From positions 6,033,501 to 6,097,500 of the forward strand of contig JAJNNQ010000013.1 in NCBI GenBank assembly GCA_027886175.1: a stretch of DNA of 64,000 bases, read 5' to 3'. Origin of the DNA: Phylloscopus collybita (Eukaryota; Chordata; Aves; Passeriformes; Phylloscopidae). This document shows positions 36,796-48,957 of this stretch, piece after piece. The position numbers and the translations under genes are program-made. Below the pieces are notes generated by a model. The model had not been told where the DNA came from. It did not search any database and saw nothing but the letters and a program-made list of their open reading frames with translations. Numbering within the stretch: position 1 is the first letter of the stretch; each line of letters starts with the position of its first letter.

Positions 36796-38276
36796 AGACA
36801 TGGCTGCTGTAAGACCTCTCATGTTGTTTTCAGAAGCAGAAACCCTGGTGCATACAAGAGGGGTGTGAAAATGTTCCTTCTTCCAGCTGTATTTTGCCAA
36901 GCAGGCCCTTGCACTCAAACTTTCCGTGTTGGGACACAGGAAAATCCTACCCTACCCAAGAGCTTTTCAGAGCCATCCCCTGAGGTGTCACCCACACAAA
37001 CTCCCATTTGTCACCCTCATGTTCTATCTCCTTTTACTGGCTCTAGGCTGCAACTTTCTGCTCAGGGTTTTCAGGGCTGCCAAAGGTTTTCTCCTCAGTT
37101 TACTTCTCTCTGGTTTAGGATCTGCTAGGAAACATGAACGTTTCAAACCCAGGATGATATTAACAATTGTGGGCATTGTTTCACTTCATTATTTTTACAG
37201 AAAACAGTGACAGCAGTAAATATGGTGTGACAGCTGAAATGATGAAAATTACCATCCTGAAAGAGAGCTCTGTAAGGTTTATAAAGCTCACCATTTTTTA
37301 AAGAAAAATTGGTTTTTACTATGGGCATCTTAGGATCACAGGGTAAATTACTCTGAGTAATAAAAGAGCGTGAGACAAGCTGAATCTCTGAGCTTGTGCT
37401 CTCCAGCTGACTTTTACTTGAAAGGGATGTTCAGAAACTGGGAATAGCTCAGAAAAGGGTTGAAGGAATGGGTCTGTGGCTGGAAAACCTGTCTTTTCCT
37501 GAAAGACTCTATAGATTCAAACTTATCCAAGGTAATTTGAATGCTTGACTTGATCATAGTTTATGAGCTCATCCATGCCAAAAATACTTCCCATCTTATA
37601 AATCATCAAGTCTGCTTTAAGCTTGGAGACAGGGATATGAAAAAGTCCACTGGCTAGAGCAGAAAAAATCAAACTGAAAATAGTGTGAATTCTTACTAGG
37701 TAGGTAAATTAGCACTAAAATAGTCTACTTGACATAATAGATTCCCTGTCACTTGAAAACTTAATAGCAAAACCAAATGTCTTCCTAAAACAATAATGTT
37801 TGGTTTAATTCGGGTCTGTAAGTTTGATGTGAGGATAGCTGGCAGAAATGGTTAAGTGTCACTGCTAGGATCTGTCCTCTCTCTTGAAATCCAAAAATCT
37901 GTGCAAGAGCTGCAGTCTTGTGAGGATATTTTCACACCTTTAGTAATAATTGTCCACTCATGTACAACTTCAAATTGTTGTTACTTGTCAAAATTTGAGA
38001 AGAGTCTTGTTACACCAGACAAAATAAAGTGATACCTATCAATAATTTCTAACTGCAGACTTCTGTCCTTGCAAAGTCCACAAGCCTTCCAGTAACTTCA
38101 CAGCTTTCTCAGTTGAATTAGAGAGTTAAAATGTGAGGGATCTTGCCTGGCAAAGCTAACTTAGCTGATCAATAATTTTTTGTCCCTGGCTTTACACCTC
38201 TTAGAACTAATCAGGAATACAAGGAACTCAGTGAAGGAGCCAAGGAAAGTGCCCAGTAAAATGCAGGATCATTCAA

Positions 38277-38279
<3 letters not shown>
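36796..38279. other. single-copy sequence, no gene seen
   Basis: No gene or element is recognised between the solo LTR and the A51 tract. Confidence 0.55.

Positions 38280-38330
<51 letters not shown>
38280..38330 (+). repeat. poly-A tract, 51 consecutive A
   Basis: An uninterrupted run of 51 A, followed by an A/C-rich shoulder (CACCACC then eight A). No gene-like body precedes it and no clear target duplication was found, so a processed-pseudogene tail is not supported. CR1 does not make poly-A tails. Confidence 0.95.
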
Positions 38331-38331
<1 letters not shown>

Positions 38332-41300
38332 ACCACCAAAAAAAACACCAAAATATCTCCCACTGATCACTCATGAATTACAAAATTCTAAAATCAAGTA
38401 TTTTCCGGAAAATGTTGTTTAATAAGGAAAGCAAAAGCCAGGCTACTGCTTTATGACATATGTTTTGCTCATATATTTCAGCAGGTACAGTTTGTTCTCA
38501 TGCATAATACTTTCTAAAGTATTGGGAAATGCACGTAGTACATTTTCTAAAACAAATAATTATCTGAGAAGTCCCTACTGAACTCTGCTCTAAACCCTTT
38601 AAGAAACAGAAAATACTGGCATGTTTGGGAGCAAAATTAGGGTATCACACCAAATTCCCAAATTTCTTATGCTCAAGAGTTTCACTTGACTTTGGTGAAA
38701 ATAAAATTGAGGGACGCTCTGCAGTGTCAAGATTTTAACTACCTGATGAATGATTGTTTCTGTGGGTGACTCTGCCCCAGAAAGGTGTACATTTTTTTTC
38801 CTCCACCTCAGCCAAAATGAACTAGCTGGATTTTTTGGGGCACTTTGTAGTGACATCTAGAGGTTCTTTATCATGACTTTTATAGTGAGTCATTTGCACA
38901 CTGGAAAGACATTTAACTGCATGTCCATCTATACTGTATATAAATGGAATAAATAGTATATAATTTGCTTCAAAAACGCTGCCATCTTGAAGATAATAGA
39001 ATGTGATTAAAATTTATCCCCTTCTGGCTCTCTTCCCACTGAAGAATTACAGTTTTTCCTGGTAATTCTAACTGGCAAGAACTTCAGAATATTGTGGGTT
39101 TGCCAAGTAGAACAGGACTAAAATAACACCACCAAAACATTAATAACTCATGTGTAATTCAATTTTTGGAGATTTTTAGGACCATCCAGGTCGTTGTTGA
39201 TTTTAGCCCATGATCTGAATATATGAAAATACATTAAATATTTCAGCTGTACAATTCTCTACAGCAATTAAAGTATAAAAGTTCTGGAACTGCACTATTA
39301 AAATTTTAACTAGTCAATAAATCTCAGGCTGTGGGGGACCATCAAAAGATGTTCATTCCTCTGTTCTTGCTTTTAACTAAAAGATGATTACAAATTCACT
39401 TATTTAATTAATATTATGGTCACGTAAAACATGTAAAAACAACACTGAAGTCCTTGATATGTAGGTGGCCGTTCAATTTTCTCCAAGACATTGCTTAGAA
39501 AAAATGCCTCTTCTTTACTGAAGTTTTATGTTTTACAAGAAAATTCAAGTGTTTTTGAACAATAATTACCATTTCCTAGATATATACAATTTCCTAATGG
39601 GAAAATAACTTTTGATATAGTAGTAGTCAGAGCCTACTACTTGTTCAATATCTCCTTTTGGACTTCTCATAACTAGATAGAAAAGTCACAAGAAAAAATG
39701 CAGCTTTCATTAAACAAGCTGCAAAACAGTCACCAGTGAGAAGCCACTGGGGCACGTTTATAATCAAATAACTCTCTACATTACTAATGTGTATTTCTGG
39801 CTTTCCTACTTTTCTCTGGAAAAGGAAACTGCTTACTACTAAAATATAGCTTTTAATTTGTGGAGGGTAAAAATTTAGTACTTAATAAGCATACTTACCA
39901 AAGACTTTTAAAAAATTAATAGAAACCAAATAAATCTTGGCTATTTAAAAAAAAAAAAAAATCTGACACACAGGTTGAGTTATACCAGCCAGCACAAGTA
40001 CACAGTAAGATTCCAGATGTGCTATTTTCCTGTACACTGACAGCTATCAAACCCACCCCTGCAATAAAAAAGTCCTGAAATGGGTTTTTAATCAGGTCTA
40101 GATTTCCATTAGCCCATGAGGACTGATGTCTGTGTGTTGTGGTTTTTATTCTTTACAGCACATGCCATTGCTCTTAATATGTGGGGAACACATATTAAGT
40201 CTAAATCTTTTTTCAGTAACCTCCTGAAATGGATTTTTTTCATATCTAAATTGAAGCCAAATAAACGTTATTAACAGCTGTATTTTTACAAAGTATTTGA
40301 AGGAAGGGTTAAACTCGGGATTGCTCAATTAACATTTCCCAGGCACCACATAAGGCCAGAATGGTCGATGGTTGGACAATGTTAAAAAGGCTCTGAAGTA
40401 TGAAAAAATGTCAAGGGAATTCAAATAACATGACAAGTTTCAATAGAAATAAAATAAACCAAATTTTTCTCTTTGAAAAACACTCAGAGGCTGGCTTTGT
40501 ATTAATTCCCATCTTCCTGGAAACTGTTAGATAGCTATCAATTTCTTCTTATATATTTATTATAAACATTGGTACAAGATGTTCTGACTGTTTCCAGGAA
40601 AATCCTGTTAGTTACAGTTGTACAGAATCAATTTCACATAAAAATCATACAGCACGCTTACAGACAAAAAGAAATCTGTAGTCATCTAGTGCAATGAACA
40701 AACCACTGTGGTTTAAATCCTTTGCAAAGCCTTAGCAGAACAATTGGCATCACTAAAAATACTGCAAATTAAAGACATTAGAAGAAGCTGTTTAGGAAAA
40801 AACATTTAACCATGGTAAAAAGGCTAACAGGAAAAAAAAATATTGTTTGTGTCCTAAAAGGATATAATTTACCTCCATCACATCATGCAGACCAGCATTT
40901 GGATTCATTAAGAAGCTGGCATGTTTTCTTACTTTGAATAGATGTTGAGAATGTGACATTTTATGCCATTAAAATACAAAGATCATTTGCAATTACTGCC
41001 AAATTAATATCCCACTGTAGGAAAAAATGGTCAGCCATGTGAAGCTTCTAAACCAGGCTGTCTTCTGCCTTCCCAGTCTAAATGTCAACAACTCTCCAAA
41101 AAGCAAACCCAAAATGTGTAAGAAAAACCTTACTTAAAATGTCAGTATAAAGACATGGCATGAATCAAGAGCAGAGTTTAAATTTTCTCTCAGCAATTTC
41201 AACACAGACTTTATTTTTGAGGTGGCAATGGAGAGATGTATCTGTTTGGTGTAGAGAGGGGTTCTATTTTGCCATGTTAGATGAGTCATTCTACTTTTTC

Positions 41301-43037
41301 CTTCAATCCATCTTTGTAGTCCATACTGCACTGAAGTGACAATATAATTTTATCTCCTTTTTCTAACCTATGCCAGAGCTTAGTTTTTGCCATAAGGAGC
41401 AGCAACCACAGTTTTTGGAGCCATGTACTAAACCTAATCCAAAGTCAAAACAGGAAATCCTGTTCCAGTTGTCTTCATTAAGCTTTTCAGGCCTCCCTTT
41501 TTTCCTCCTGCAAAAGGCAATGAATATGCTGTGGTACTGCACACGTATTTGCCCATCACTTCACCTTTCCCCACAGCTGGAGAAATTCTGCTGTGAGCAG
41601 GAAAATCCAGAAGAGCAGAGCATAAGTAGCTTCTCCTTTGCACAGGTACTGCATGTGTGGCACTGCCCCATGTTATGAAATATAAGCAGAATTCCAACTG
41701 AGATGAAGGAGGAGGTCTGTTTAAAAGCCAAAGCAAGCAAAACTTCACTTGTGGAAATTATTCTTGGATTCTCATAGAGAAACAACAACTCATACTGGCT
41801 GAAAAGCCATCTGAGGAGGACCTTCCTGCTCCTCTTCTCACTTCAGGCCTGCTCACAGCAAAAGTCCACATGCTGACAATATCAGAGCCAAGATTTGAAT
41901 ACACTCTCTGAGCTCTGAGAGGTGAAGCTTTGCAATAAACAAAGACCCAACAGCAGCAGCCCAGCTCTGTAGCCAGCAGCCCCATCCAAGAAGGAGACAC
42001 CATTGCCATCGCTCACCTGAGCAACCAAACGAGAGAAGCAAAAGAACAGGACCAGCTCCACTGGCCCTGCATTTGTATGCAGCAGGGTTCACACCCTGTG
42101 CCTAATGCCTGGACTCCCCCTGTGTTCCTGGGATGCTACAAGGGAGCCTTCTCCAAGCTTAGTCATGCATCTTCCTCATTGTCTTGCCACAATCTAGACA
42201 AAATTCACATCAGAGTACACAATGGCACTGATACTCACAACATGAGAGGGGATCCCTTCAAGTGTTCATCCACAGCACTGTTGCTTGAGTTTTAGTCAGA
42301 TCCACACCTGAGTGTTTCTATAAAGTGATGGGCTACCATAGAAAGACTTAAAATATCCATGCTCACACCAAATGAGTTTAGGATGATTTGTGTTTATTAG
42401 AGAAAAGAATATGGAAAGGATTATTAATGGTGCTATCACAGGGCTTTAGAAATAGTTGGTAGCACAGGCTCAGAGACTTAGGAAGTGGATTTGGAGTGTG
42501 CAGAACAGACTGTGAGGTTTTTGTTCTGGTAAATAGCAGTCTGTATGAACACTAAATCAAGTGGGCACTTCATTCATCTTTTAGTGATTTTTTTTTAACG
42601 GTTTTCTTAAGTATTTCTAATAAAAGTCATACAAGCTAACTTTGAAATACTGGTCTTAAAAACCATCAGCTAATCTGTGTGTAGTTCTTACAGAGACTGA
42701 AATACCTTCTTGCCATTTTCCTAACATTCTTAGCTATTTGTTTGCTTGCAAATCTAAACTTGTCTTACTTGATCCTGGAGTTTGAAAAAGCCAGATTTTC
42801 CAAAATAAGAACAATCAAAGCTAGACTAAAATTTACAGCATTATCTGAGGGAATATTTTCCTTTGGACATTTCTGTTTTTTAAACAAACAAAACCACAGA
42901 GAAATGTGAAAACATCAAACCATTGAAACACAAGCAAGCTGAACTTCCCCTGGGAATTTTGTGCTGCCTGGCAAGTGTATGGTAACAGTAAGGAACCTGG
43001 ACAGAGCTGGGCTGCACACTTGTTGGGTAGGCTGGAA
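38331..43037. other. single-copy AT-rich sequence, no gene seen
   Basis: No gene or transposon is recognised in about 4.7 kb. An A15 run lies at 39947-39961. At 41370-41748 open frames of about 100 codons occur on both strands, but neither resembles a known protein. The inverted repeat at 40173-40199 is listed separately. Confidence 0.55.
40173..40199. repeat. inverted repeat, 11-bp perfect arms
   Basis: CTTAATATGTG (40173-40183) and CACATATTAAG (40189-40199) are perfect reverse complements around GGGAA. It is a small, stable stem-loop with no gene context. Confidence 0.88.
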
Positions 43038-43107
43038 GGAAGAGGAAGAGGAAGAGGAAGAGGAAGAGGAAGAGGAAGAGGAAGAGGAAGAGGAAGAGGA
43101 AGAGGAA
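43038..43107 (+). repeat. GGAAGA hexanucleotide microsatellite, 11.7 units
   Basis: Seventy bases of uninterrupted GGAAGA, all purine on the plus strand. It forces a poly-glutamate run in one plus-strand frame (42961-43230) and an alternating Pro-Leu run in a minus-strand frame (42833-43186). Neither frame has recognisable flanking protein sequence. Perfect units suggest the array is young and length-variable. Confidence 0.97.
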
Positions 43108-44442
43108 TCTCCAGGATTGATGCCTCAGCCCTGTGAGGTGATACCTGAATCACTACCTCAAGGATGTGCTCTCTCTTCCCTGGCAATATGGGAAGGGGAG
43201 GATGACTGTAGATCTCACTTACATGGGTAAATGAATAACAGCAAATAACTGCTGTTCTGAGCAGTTGGAAAAGCCATGGACTTAATGAAGAACCAGTTTC
43301 TCCTCAGAAAGTAACACAGCCACCCCAGGCTCACTTTCCAGAGCCCTCTGGAGTGCATGCACACCGAGCAAATACAACAGGCCAAGCAGCCTAAGCCACA
43401 AGCAAGAACAGGCACAGAGGGATCACTGAGATCAATATCAACAAGCACTTTGAGAAGAAGAAGAGTCAAAGGATTCCTCCTGAAACCCGAAATAAACACA
43501 CCTGCATGGCATTTAGTCCCTGAGAGTCAGCTGCACCTTTAGAGCAGGACAGAGTTAATCTGTTTAGGCTACAGCCTCCTATGGCACCTTAGGATAAAAC
43601 TCCCTCAAGCTGACTCTCTTGCCTTCAGCCAGCTGTTGTTTGGGCAATGTGATAACAGGATAGCAAGGCCCCTTCAGACTTCAGAGTGCCTCTGTCAGGT
43701 ACATGGTTCCTCTATTAGATCAGCACTTTTCTTCCACACTTACATTAAAATCTCTACAAACCAAGGCCATCAAGTTTCATGTCCAACAAAAGAGGACTGT
43801 GAAGCTGCCAGAGGAGAGCTGCTGCTTGGAAAGCATTTACTTTTGTAAAATGCAGCACCTGGAGTAAATCAAGGAGTGGTCTTGCAGCCATTTATCATGA
43901 TAGATTTATCTTTCTGAAATTCACCTCCAGTAGTTTGGTACTGAATGTAGTTTCTGACACTCACCTATTTTTTTTTTTTGCTTTGTTTACAGAAAAGTTG
44001 CTTTCCTGCTGGTGTGCCTGGGAGAGGAAGGGATGCATTTGTGCACCTGCATTTACATTTTGCAAAGGGCTTTGAGATGGAGCTGTTTGGGAAGGCACTG
44101 TACAAATTGATACACTGTGGCTAAGTCAGAGCAAAAGGAAAATGGGCTGCCTAGATGCTGAACTTCCAATTTAAACCACAAAGGTAGATAGCAGACACTA
44201 ATTCAAGAACAGGTGGCTTTTTGCTCATAATATTTTATGGCTTTCATTGCTTTACAGTGGAATGAGCTAACCCACAGCTCCCCTCTTGACCTACCCAACA
44301 TCCTCAAGTTTAGTGAAAAACAGGTGTTTGGTATCTTGGCTTTCCCCAAGCATTCCCACAATCCAGGGACTTTTCAGCAGACTAAGAAGCCTCTTACTTT
44401 CACCTCAGAACTGAAGGCAAATAGCAGAGTGTGTAAAGAGTA
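43108..44442. other. single-copy sequence, no gene seen
   Basis: No gene or transposon is recognised. Short overlapping open frames only. Confidence 0.55.
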
Positions 44443-44486
44443 GTGTACCCCCTACTACAATGTACCCATTGTAGTAGTGGGTACAC
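44443..44486. repeat. hairpin: 20-bp arms with one mismatch, 4-base loop
   Basis: The left arm (44443-44462, beginning GTGTACCCCC) pairs with the right arm (44467-44486, ending GGGTACAC) at 19 of 20 positions around the loop TACC. The single mismatch is C at 44451 opposite G's expected partner. This is the strongest local inverted repeat I found in the window. The stem is shorter than a usual pre-miRNA (about 60-80 nt hairpin), so it is not called as one. It could be an inverted duplication or a cruciform-forming site. Confidence 0.9.
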
Positions 44487-47400
44487 ACTCAATAACCAAT
44501 AACTTTATCCACAAAAGGAATACTTGTCTTTTATATCCTGCACAAGTAAAATGCAATAAAAGGGCAACAGTTCAAAAACTCAGAAAAATCTCATGGCAAC
44601 ATCTTTAAAACTGGACACTTGATGATGAGCCTGGAGCTGCTGGGAATCACATATTCACTAAAAATGCTGAGTGCATCCTCTCGTGGTACAAGGCCTCAGT
44701 TAAAATTTTTATTCCAAACTTGAAAATCCTGATGCCAATTTGAACAAAAATATTGCAGCTGGCAACATTTTGTATCCCTCAAATGAAGCCCTTTATTGAT
44801 ATAGTTAGTATTTATAATGTCTCTTGTAGGAACTTTGAGTCTTGCTGCAAGACAAAGCCAAACAATAAGAAAGACCCAGTTTTAATGAAAAGAGTAGTCC
44901 TGCTAATGCTAAGGGGGCTAAGGGGGAAAAAAGGAAAAAGAAAACAAAAAACCAAACTACAGCAGTAGTTTGATACAAAATCCTAACAAGCTGGTCATAT
45001 CACAGAGCAAGAATCCTATGGAGCAACACTTCTCTCAGCAGCCAGGGTTTCCATTTTCACCTGTGGTGAAAATGTGTGAAGAGAATACTCTTTATAAAAT
45101 TACCTGTTACATCAATATGGAAAAAAAAAATCTTTTCTGAGAAGTACAGTACCTTTTCAAAAGCCAGTTGTTTGTAATTTGAATAGATAGACAGACAGCA
45201 GACAGACAGATAGATAGATTGATTGATAGACCAGTAGGTAGAGAATGTGTGGAAACTATATACGGCTCAGCAAGGCAATTTTGATACATATGATGCATAT
45301 TCCATGTGGAAAAAGCCATATCAATTCAACTTAGTACTTAATAGGGAATAACAGGGGCTGAAGTTCTTCTGAAGTGCCTGGTTGCAGAATGAGATGCCTA
45401 CCACTATATGAAATTGGTAATTTTTGTAAAGCATTTTATTGGACTCCTTGCATTCAGTTTATAAACAATGTGTGACCAGAGAATAGTGTAAAACATCTGC
45501 CTTCTTGTGTTGCATCAGTCCATGGGGGTCTGTAATTTACTTTTTTTTTTCAACCTTAAGTGTTCAAGAAAAATAGAAGGGCAAGACAAGTAATATTAAA
45601 AAACCTCAAACAAAATAAAAGCTGAAAAATGTATATACATAAAACAGATTTGTGAAGCTGACGTGAAATATTTCAGAATAACTGGCCAGTTGATTAATGA
45701 AGCCAGAAGGAAAAAGTCCAGATCAAGTTTAACATTATGCCTGTGTGCACATGCAGACACGTGTGTGTGTGTTTCATGGAGTTCAAGTAACTCATATTTA
45801 TACAGTCTGATTTCTCTTGCCCCCATCAGTAGCCTACATCTTGCTAATTTATAATTGATTTATTTTACTCGCAGGAAAGTTTAGAGTTTCTGTTTCAGTG
45901 TTTAATTGGGGTGGGACAGTAGTTCAAACTGTTTTGTCAAGATGTTTAAGTGGCAGTTCCACGTCATATGGGCATGGGAAAATGTCATAAATACCTGCAG
46001 AAAAGAAAAAAAGTTTTAACTGAAATTCTTAAAATATTAAAGATCATCAAAAAAGTCATAATAACAGCCTCACTAAAAATCAAATATGAGGAATAAACAG
46101 AAAGTTGTTTGCTTCAGAAATGACAAAGCTACAATATATTAGCAGACTAAGGGAACCCACATTGTGGCATCAAATCTAAAAACTTCCACTTCCACCACTG
46201 TTCCACAGATAAACATGGGCACACTGGTGCATGTGGGGCTGGAAGTTGGAGAACAATGTGAGTGACAAGATTACGGTGTTTGTGTTTGGCAGGCTGGTTT
46301 TGGCAGTGTACATGCACATATGGCAAGAAATAAGTGAATGGACCTATTTGTGAGAGCCAGAGGAGGAAAACACTCAGCAGAGAATTTGGTTTCTCAGACC
46401 AAGGCTCAGAAGAGCTCATGAAATGAGTGTGGATATCTCAAACCTTCCCTAAAAGTTTCCCAGGGAACCTGCAATGAGAAATAGAGACTCAAAATCTTTT
46501 TACATTATTTTCTCATATTTTTGGTATAAACATGAAAAAAGACCTTTGGTTCAGACAATGCACAGATGCTTGTGACAATAGACAGGAGAAAGAATAAAAA
46601 TGTTTGGCAGGAAAAAAAGGGAGAGTACAGGAAAATTGGTAATATTTAAAATTTACTAATAAAAAGTAGGTGCTAGAAATTATCATCTTCTCCTTTAAGT
46701 TAAACATTCATTTGGGAGTCCCTAAAACAACATATGATGCAGGATTGGGCACACTTCACAGATGAGCTCCTGGGGAACCTTCTGAGTATACACCACTAGG
46801 CAGGAATAGGGATGTCTCTGTGAGATGTCAGAAAGTGCTTGAACAGGGACTCATGAAAGCCACATGAGGCTCAGCAAGGTGTATCTCATTTTTGTAATAC
46901 ATATTCCACATAAATGAGCTGTGGAAAATCAGATGAACAGAGAGAGTTAAGAAGGGCTTGAAATTATCCTGGCAAAAAACAGAGAGAGGAAAACAGAAAT
47001 GTGAGGAAACCCACAGTTCCAAAAAGGAGCTGAGAATAAGGATTGCCATCTTTTCTTATCAAATTCGAACCTAAAGGCTTTCTAGATGTTTCTACAACAC
47101 AAAATAACCCCACTCCTCTACTTAGAAGAGCTTTATGAGGCAGAGGAGTAGAATGTTAACAGCTTCATTTTCTGGTACCAATCTCATAAAAATGCCTTGC
47201 TCTAAAATATGTCCACCTTAAGGTCACAAATCAAGCAGTATAGTATGTTTCTTACAAATATTTGTAATTACCATGAAGTAGTACAGGAGCCTTAAGAATG
47301 CCAAACAAAAAGGGGTCCTGAAGTAGAGCCTATTGACAGTACCTCATACTTCACTGCTGCAGACACGAGGGTACAACACGCAGTAAAACTTCTTGCACGT

Positions 47401-47640
47401 GTCCAAGCTCAAGTCCTGATGAGCCTGAGAGAATAAACAAGGCCAGAAAAGGGATGTCTCAGGAATCAAACCTCTGGGTTAAAAGGCTTTCACAGTGCTT
47501 TCAAATCGATCTACCAGGAGACAGTTTTCTTCCATTAAGGGCCTATTCAAAAAAAAAAAAAGAAAAAAAGAGCTTTTCTGGAGCTGCTGTAGCTGGGTCA
47601 AGCGCAGCCTGCTCACTATTCTTTTTTTTAATGACCTCCT
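44487..47640. other. single-copy AT-rich sequence, no gene seen
   Basis: No gene or transposon is recognised. It contains the GACA/GATA microsatellite at 45184-45230, a short GT run near 45760 and an interrupted A-rich run near 47549-47568. Confidence 0.55.
45184..45230 (+). repeat. mixed GACA/GATA/GATT tetranucleotide microsatellite
   Basis: About 47 bases of AGAT, AGAC and GATT units (ATAGACAGACAGC, then AGACAGACAGATAGATAG), with one CAG interruption. It is an imperfect, probably older array. Confidence 0.93.
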
Positions 47641-48020
47641 GATCGTTATACAATCTTGACTAATTTCTGCAATTAGAGAGGCTCATTTTCAGAGACCAAG
47701 ATGCTAATGTTCTTGAATTAGTTTTTATGGTTCGGGGCTTTTAATTTGAGATTTAAAAACCATCATAGCTCACAAAAAATCAAATAAACTACAGCTAATG
47801 AAATTCACAGAAGTGGAGTGTTCACAGAACATTTCTCACTAGGTTTCCTGGATGATTTATTGACAGCTGGTTGTAAAAACAATTTTATTAAAGGTCATAA
47901 TGTTTGGTTAGGAAAAAAAAAGTTTAATTTATGGTGTAATTAGCCTTCCTGCAATAGGCATGATGCCAGACCCATCACTTACGAACTTTGGCTAAAATAA
48001 GCTTGGTGGTTTTAATTATA
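47641..48020. promoter_or_regulatory. candidate non-coding element with homeodomain cores
   Basis: Cores lie at 47670-47675 (CAATTA), 47715-47721 (GAATTAG), 47937-47942 (TAATTA) and 48013-48018 (TAATTA), with additional TTTAATTT-type sites. The stretch has no repeat signature and no open frame of note. The enhancer reading is inference; the base composition alone makes some hits likely. Confidence 0.2.
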
Positions 48021-48756
48021 TCTTTGAGAATGTGTTCAAAGGCAAGACCACAGCTCTGTGGTGTTACTTTCTTTCTGTAGGCCCTTTATGGACATTACAA
48101 TGGCCACAGGAGCAGATTTACTTCCACCCCTTGACAGTTACCCATGGCACAGCACTACCCAAGGAGCAAAGCTCCCACTCCCTGGAGGAAGCCATTTGGG
48201 GTGTCCTCTCTATCCAAGCCTGCTGTGAGAGGCTGGGATAGTTTGAGATGTGCAAGAATTACCAGGCTTTCTAAGCAGCTTTATAAAATGCCCCTGAAAT
48301 GTCCTCTTTGCCCTGTCTGCTGTATGGCAGAAAGACATACAGGTTTCCTACCTGGAGGGAGGCACTGCTGCTCTTCTGGAAAGCAAGGAGCTCCATCAAG
48401 ATATGACCCACATGTTTTCTCATGTTTGTCCATTTTACCTTTCAGCTTCCAGACACGTTTTGCTCTTATTTACTTCTGATTCACAACATCAAAATTGTGA
48501 TGAAAATTTGGGGAGAAAAAAGAAAGAAATTAAGGGAGAGCACCAGTTGTAGGTCTCCAGCAAATCCAGAGCCTTTCCCAGGTGGGGTTAAACTGTTCAG
48601 CAGGAGCAGGGCCATCGATAATCACTAAATGCTCATACACAAAAGGCCATTCAGCAATTATCAACCTGGCCATGAGTTTTTATTTCCACTCCTTCACCTT
48701 GTTGCAGCATTATTTTCGTGAGGTTTCCAAGACCATGAAGTTCACATGGGGAGTTT
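48021..48756. other. single-copy sequence, no gene seen
   Basis: Several overlapping open frames of 68-111 codons occur here on the plus strand, in a locally GC-richer patch. None resembles a known protein or shows a convincing start context. Confidence 0.5.
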
Positions 48757-48957
48757 TAGGCTGGATATTAGGGAAAAACATCTTCACCAAAAGGGTTGTC
48801 AAGCACTGGGACAGGCTGCCCAGGGAAGTGGTGATGTCACCATCCCTGGAGGGATTTAAAAGACATGTAGATATGGCACTTAGGAACATGGTTTAGTGGT
48901 GGACTTGGCAGTGCTGGGTTGATCTTAGAGGCCTTTTCCAACTTAAACAATTCTATA
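48757..48957 (+). mobile_element. CR1 LINE 3' end fragment
   Basis: About 200 bp of CR1 3' end, plus strand. It starts near GGCTGGATATTAGGGAAAAA, includes residues VVKHWDRLPREVVMSPSLEGF in frame (the CR1 ORF2 C-terminus), and continues with TTTAGTGGTGGACTTGGCAG. It ends in a single decayed octamer, ATTCTATA (48950-48957). The reading frame is degraded. The 3' UTR type differs from the fragments at 1-347 and 16364-16504, so it belongs to another CR1 subfamily. Confidence 0.93.

Noticed and set aside
38220..38330. A51 as the tail of a processed pseudogene
   Set aside because: No gene-like sequence or polyadenylation signal precedes it at the right distance, and no flanking duplication was found.
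41370..41748. Overlapping open frames of about 100 codons on both strands
   Set aside because: Neither resembles a known protein, and the coincidence on both strands is typical of a locally stop-poor patch.
42961..43230. Plus-strand frame with a long glutamate run
   Set aside because: The run is the GGAAGA microsatellite; flanking residues match nothing and there is no gene structure.
44616..44673. Possible C/D-box snoRNA (ATGATGA at 44622, CTGA at 44667, CAC/GTG terminal pairing)
   Set aside because: The box spacing (about 38 bases) is short for the class, the terminal stem is only three pairs and no internal C'/D' boxes are convincing.
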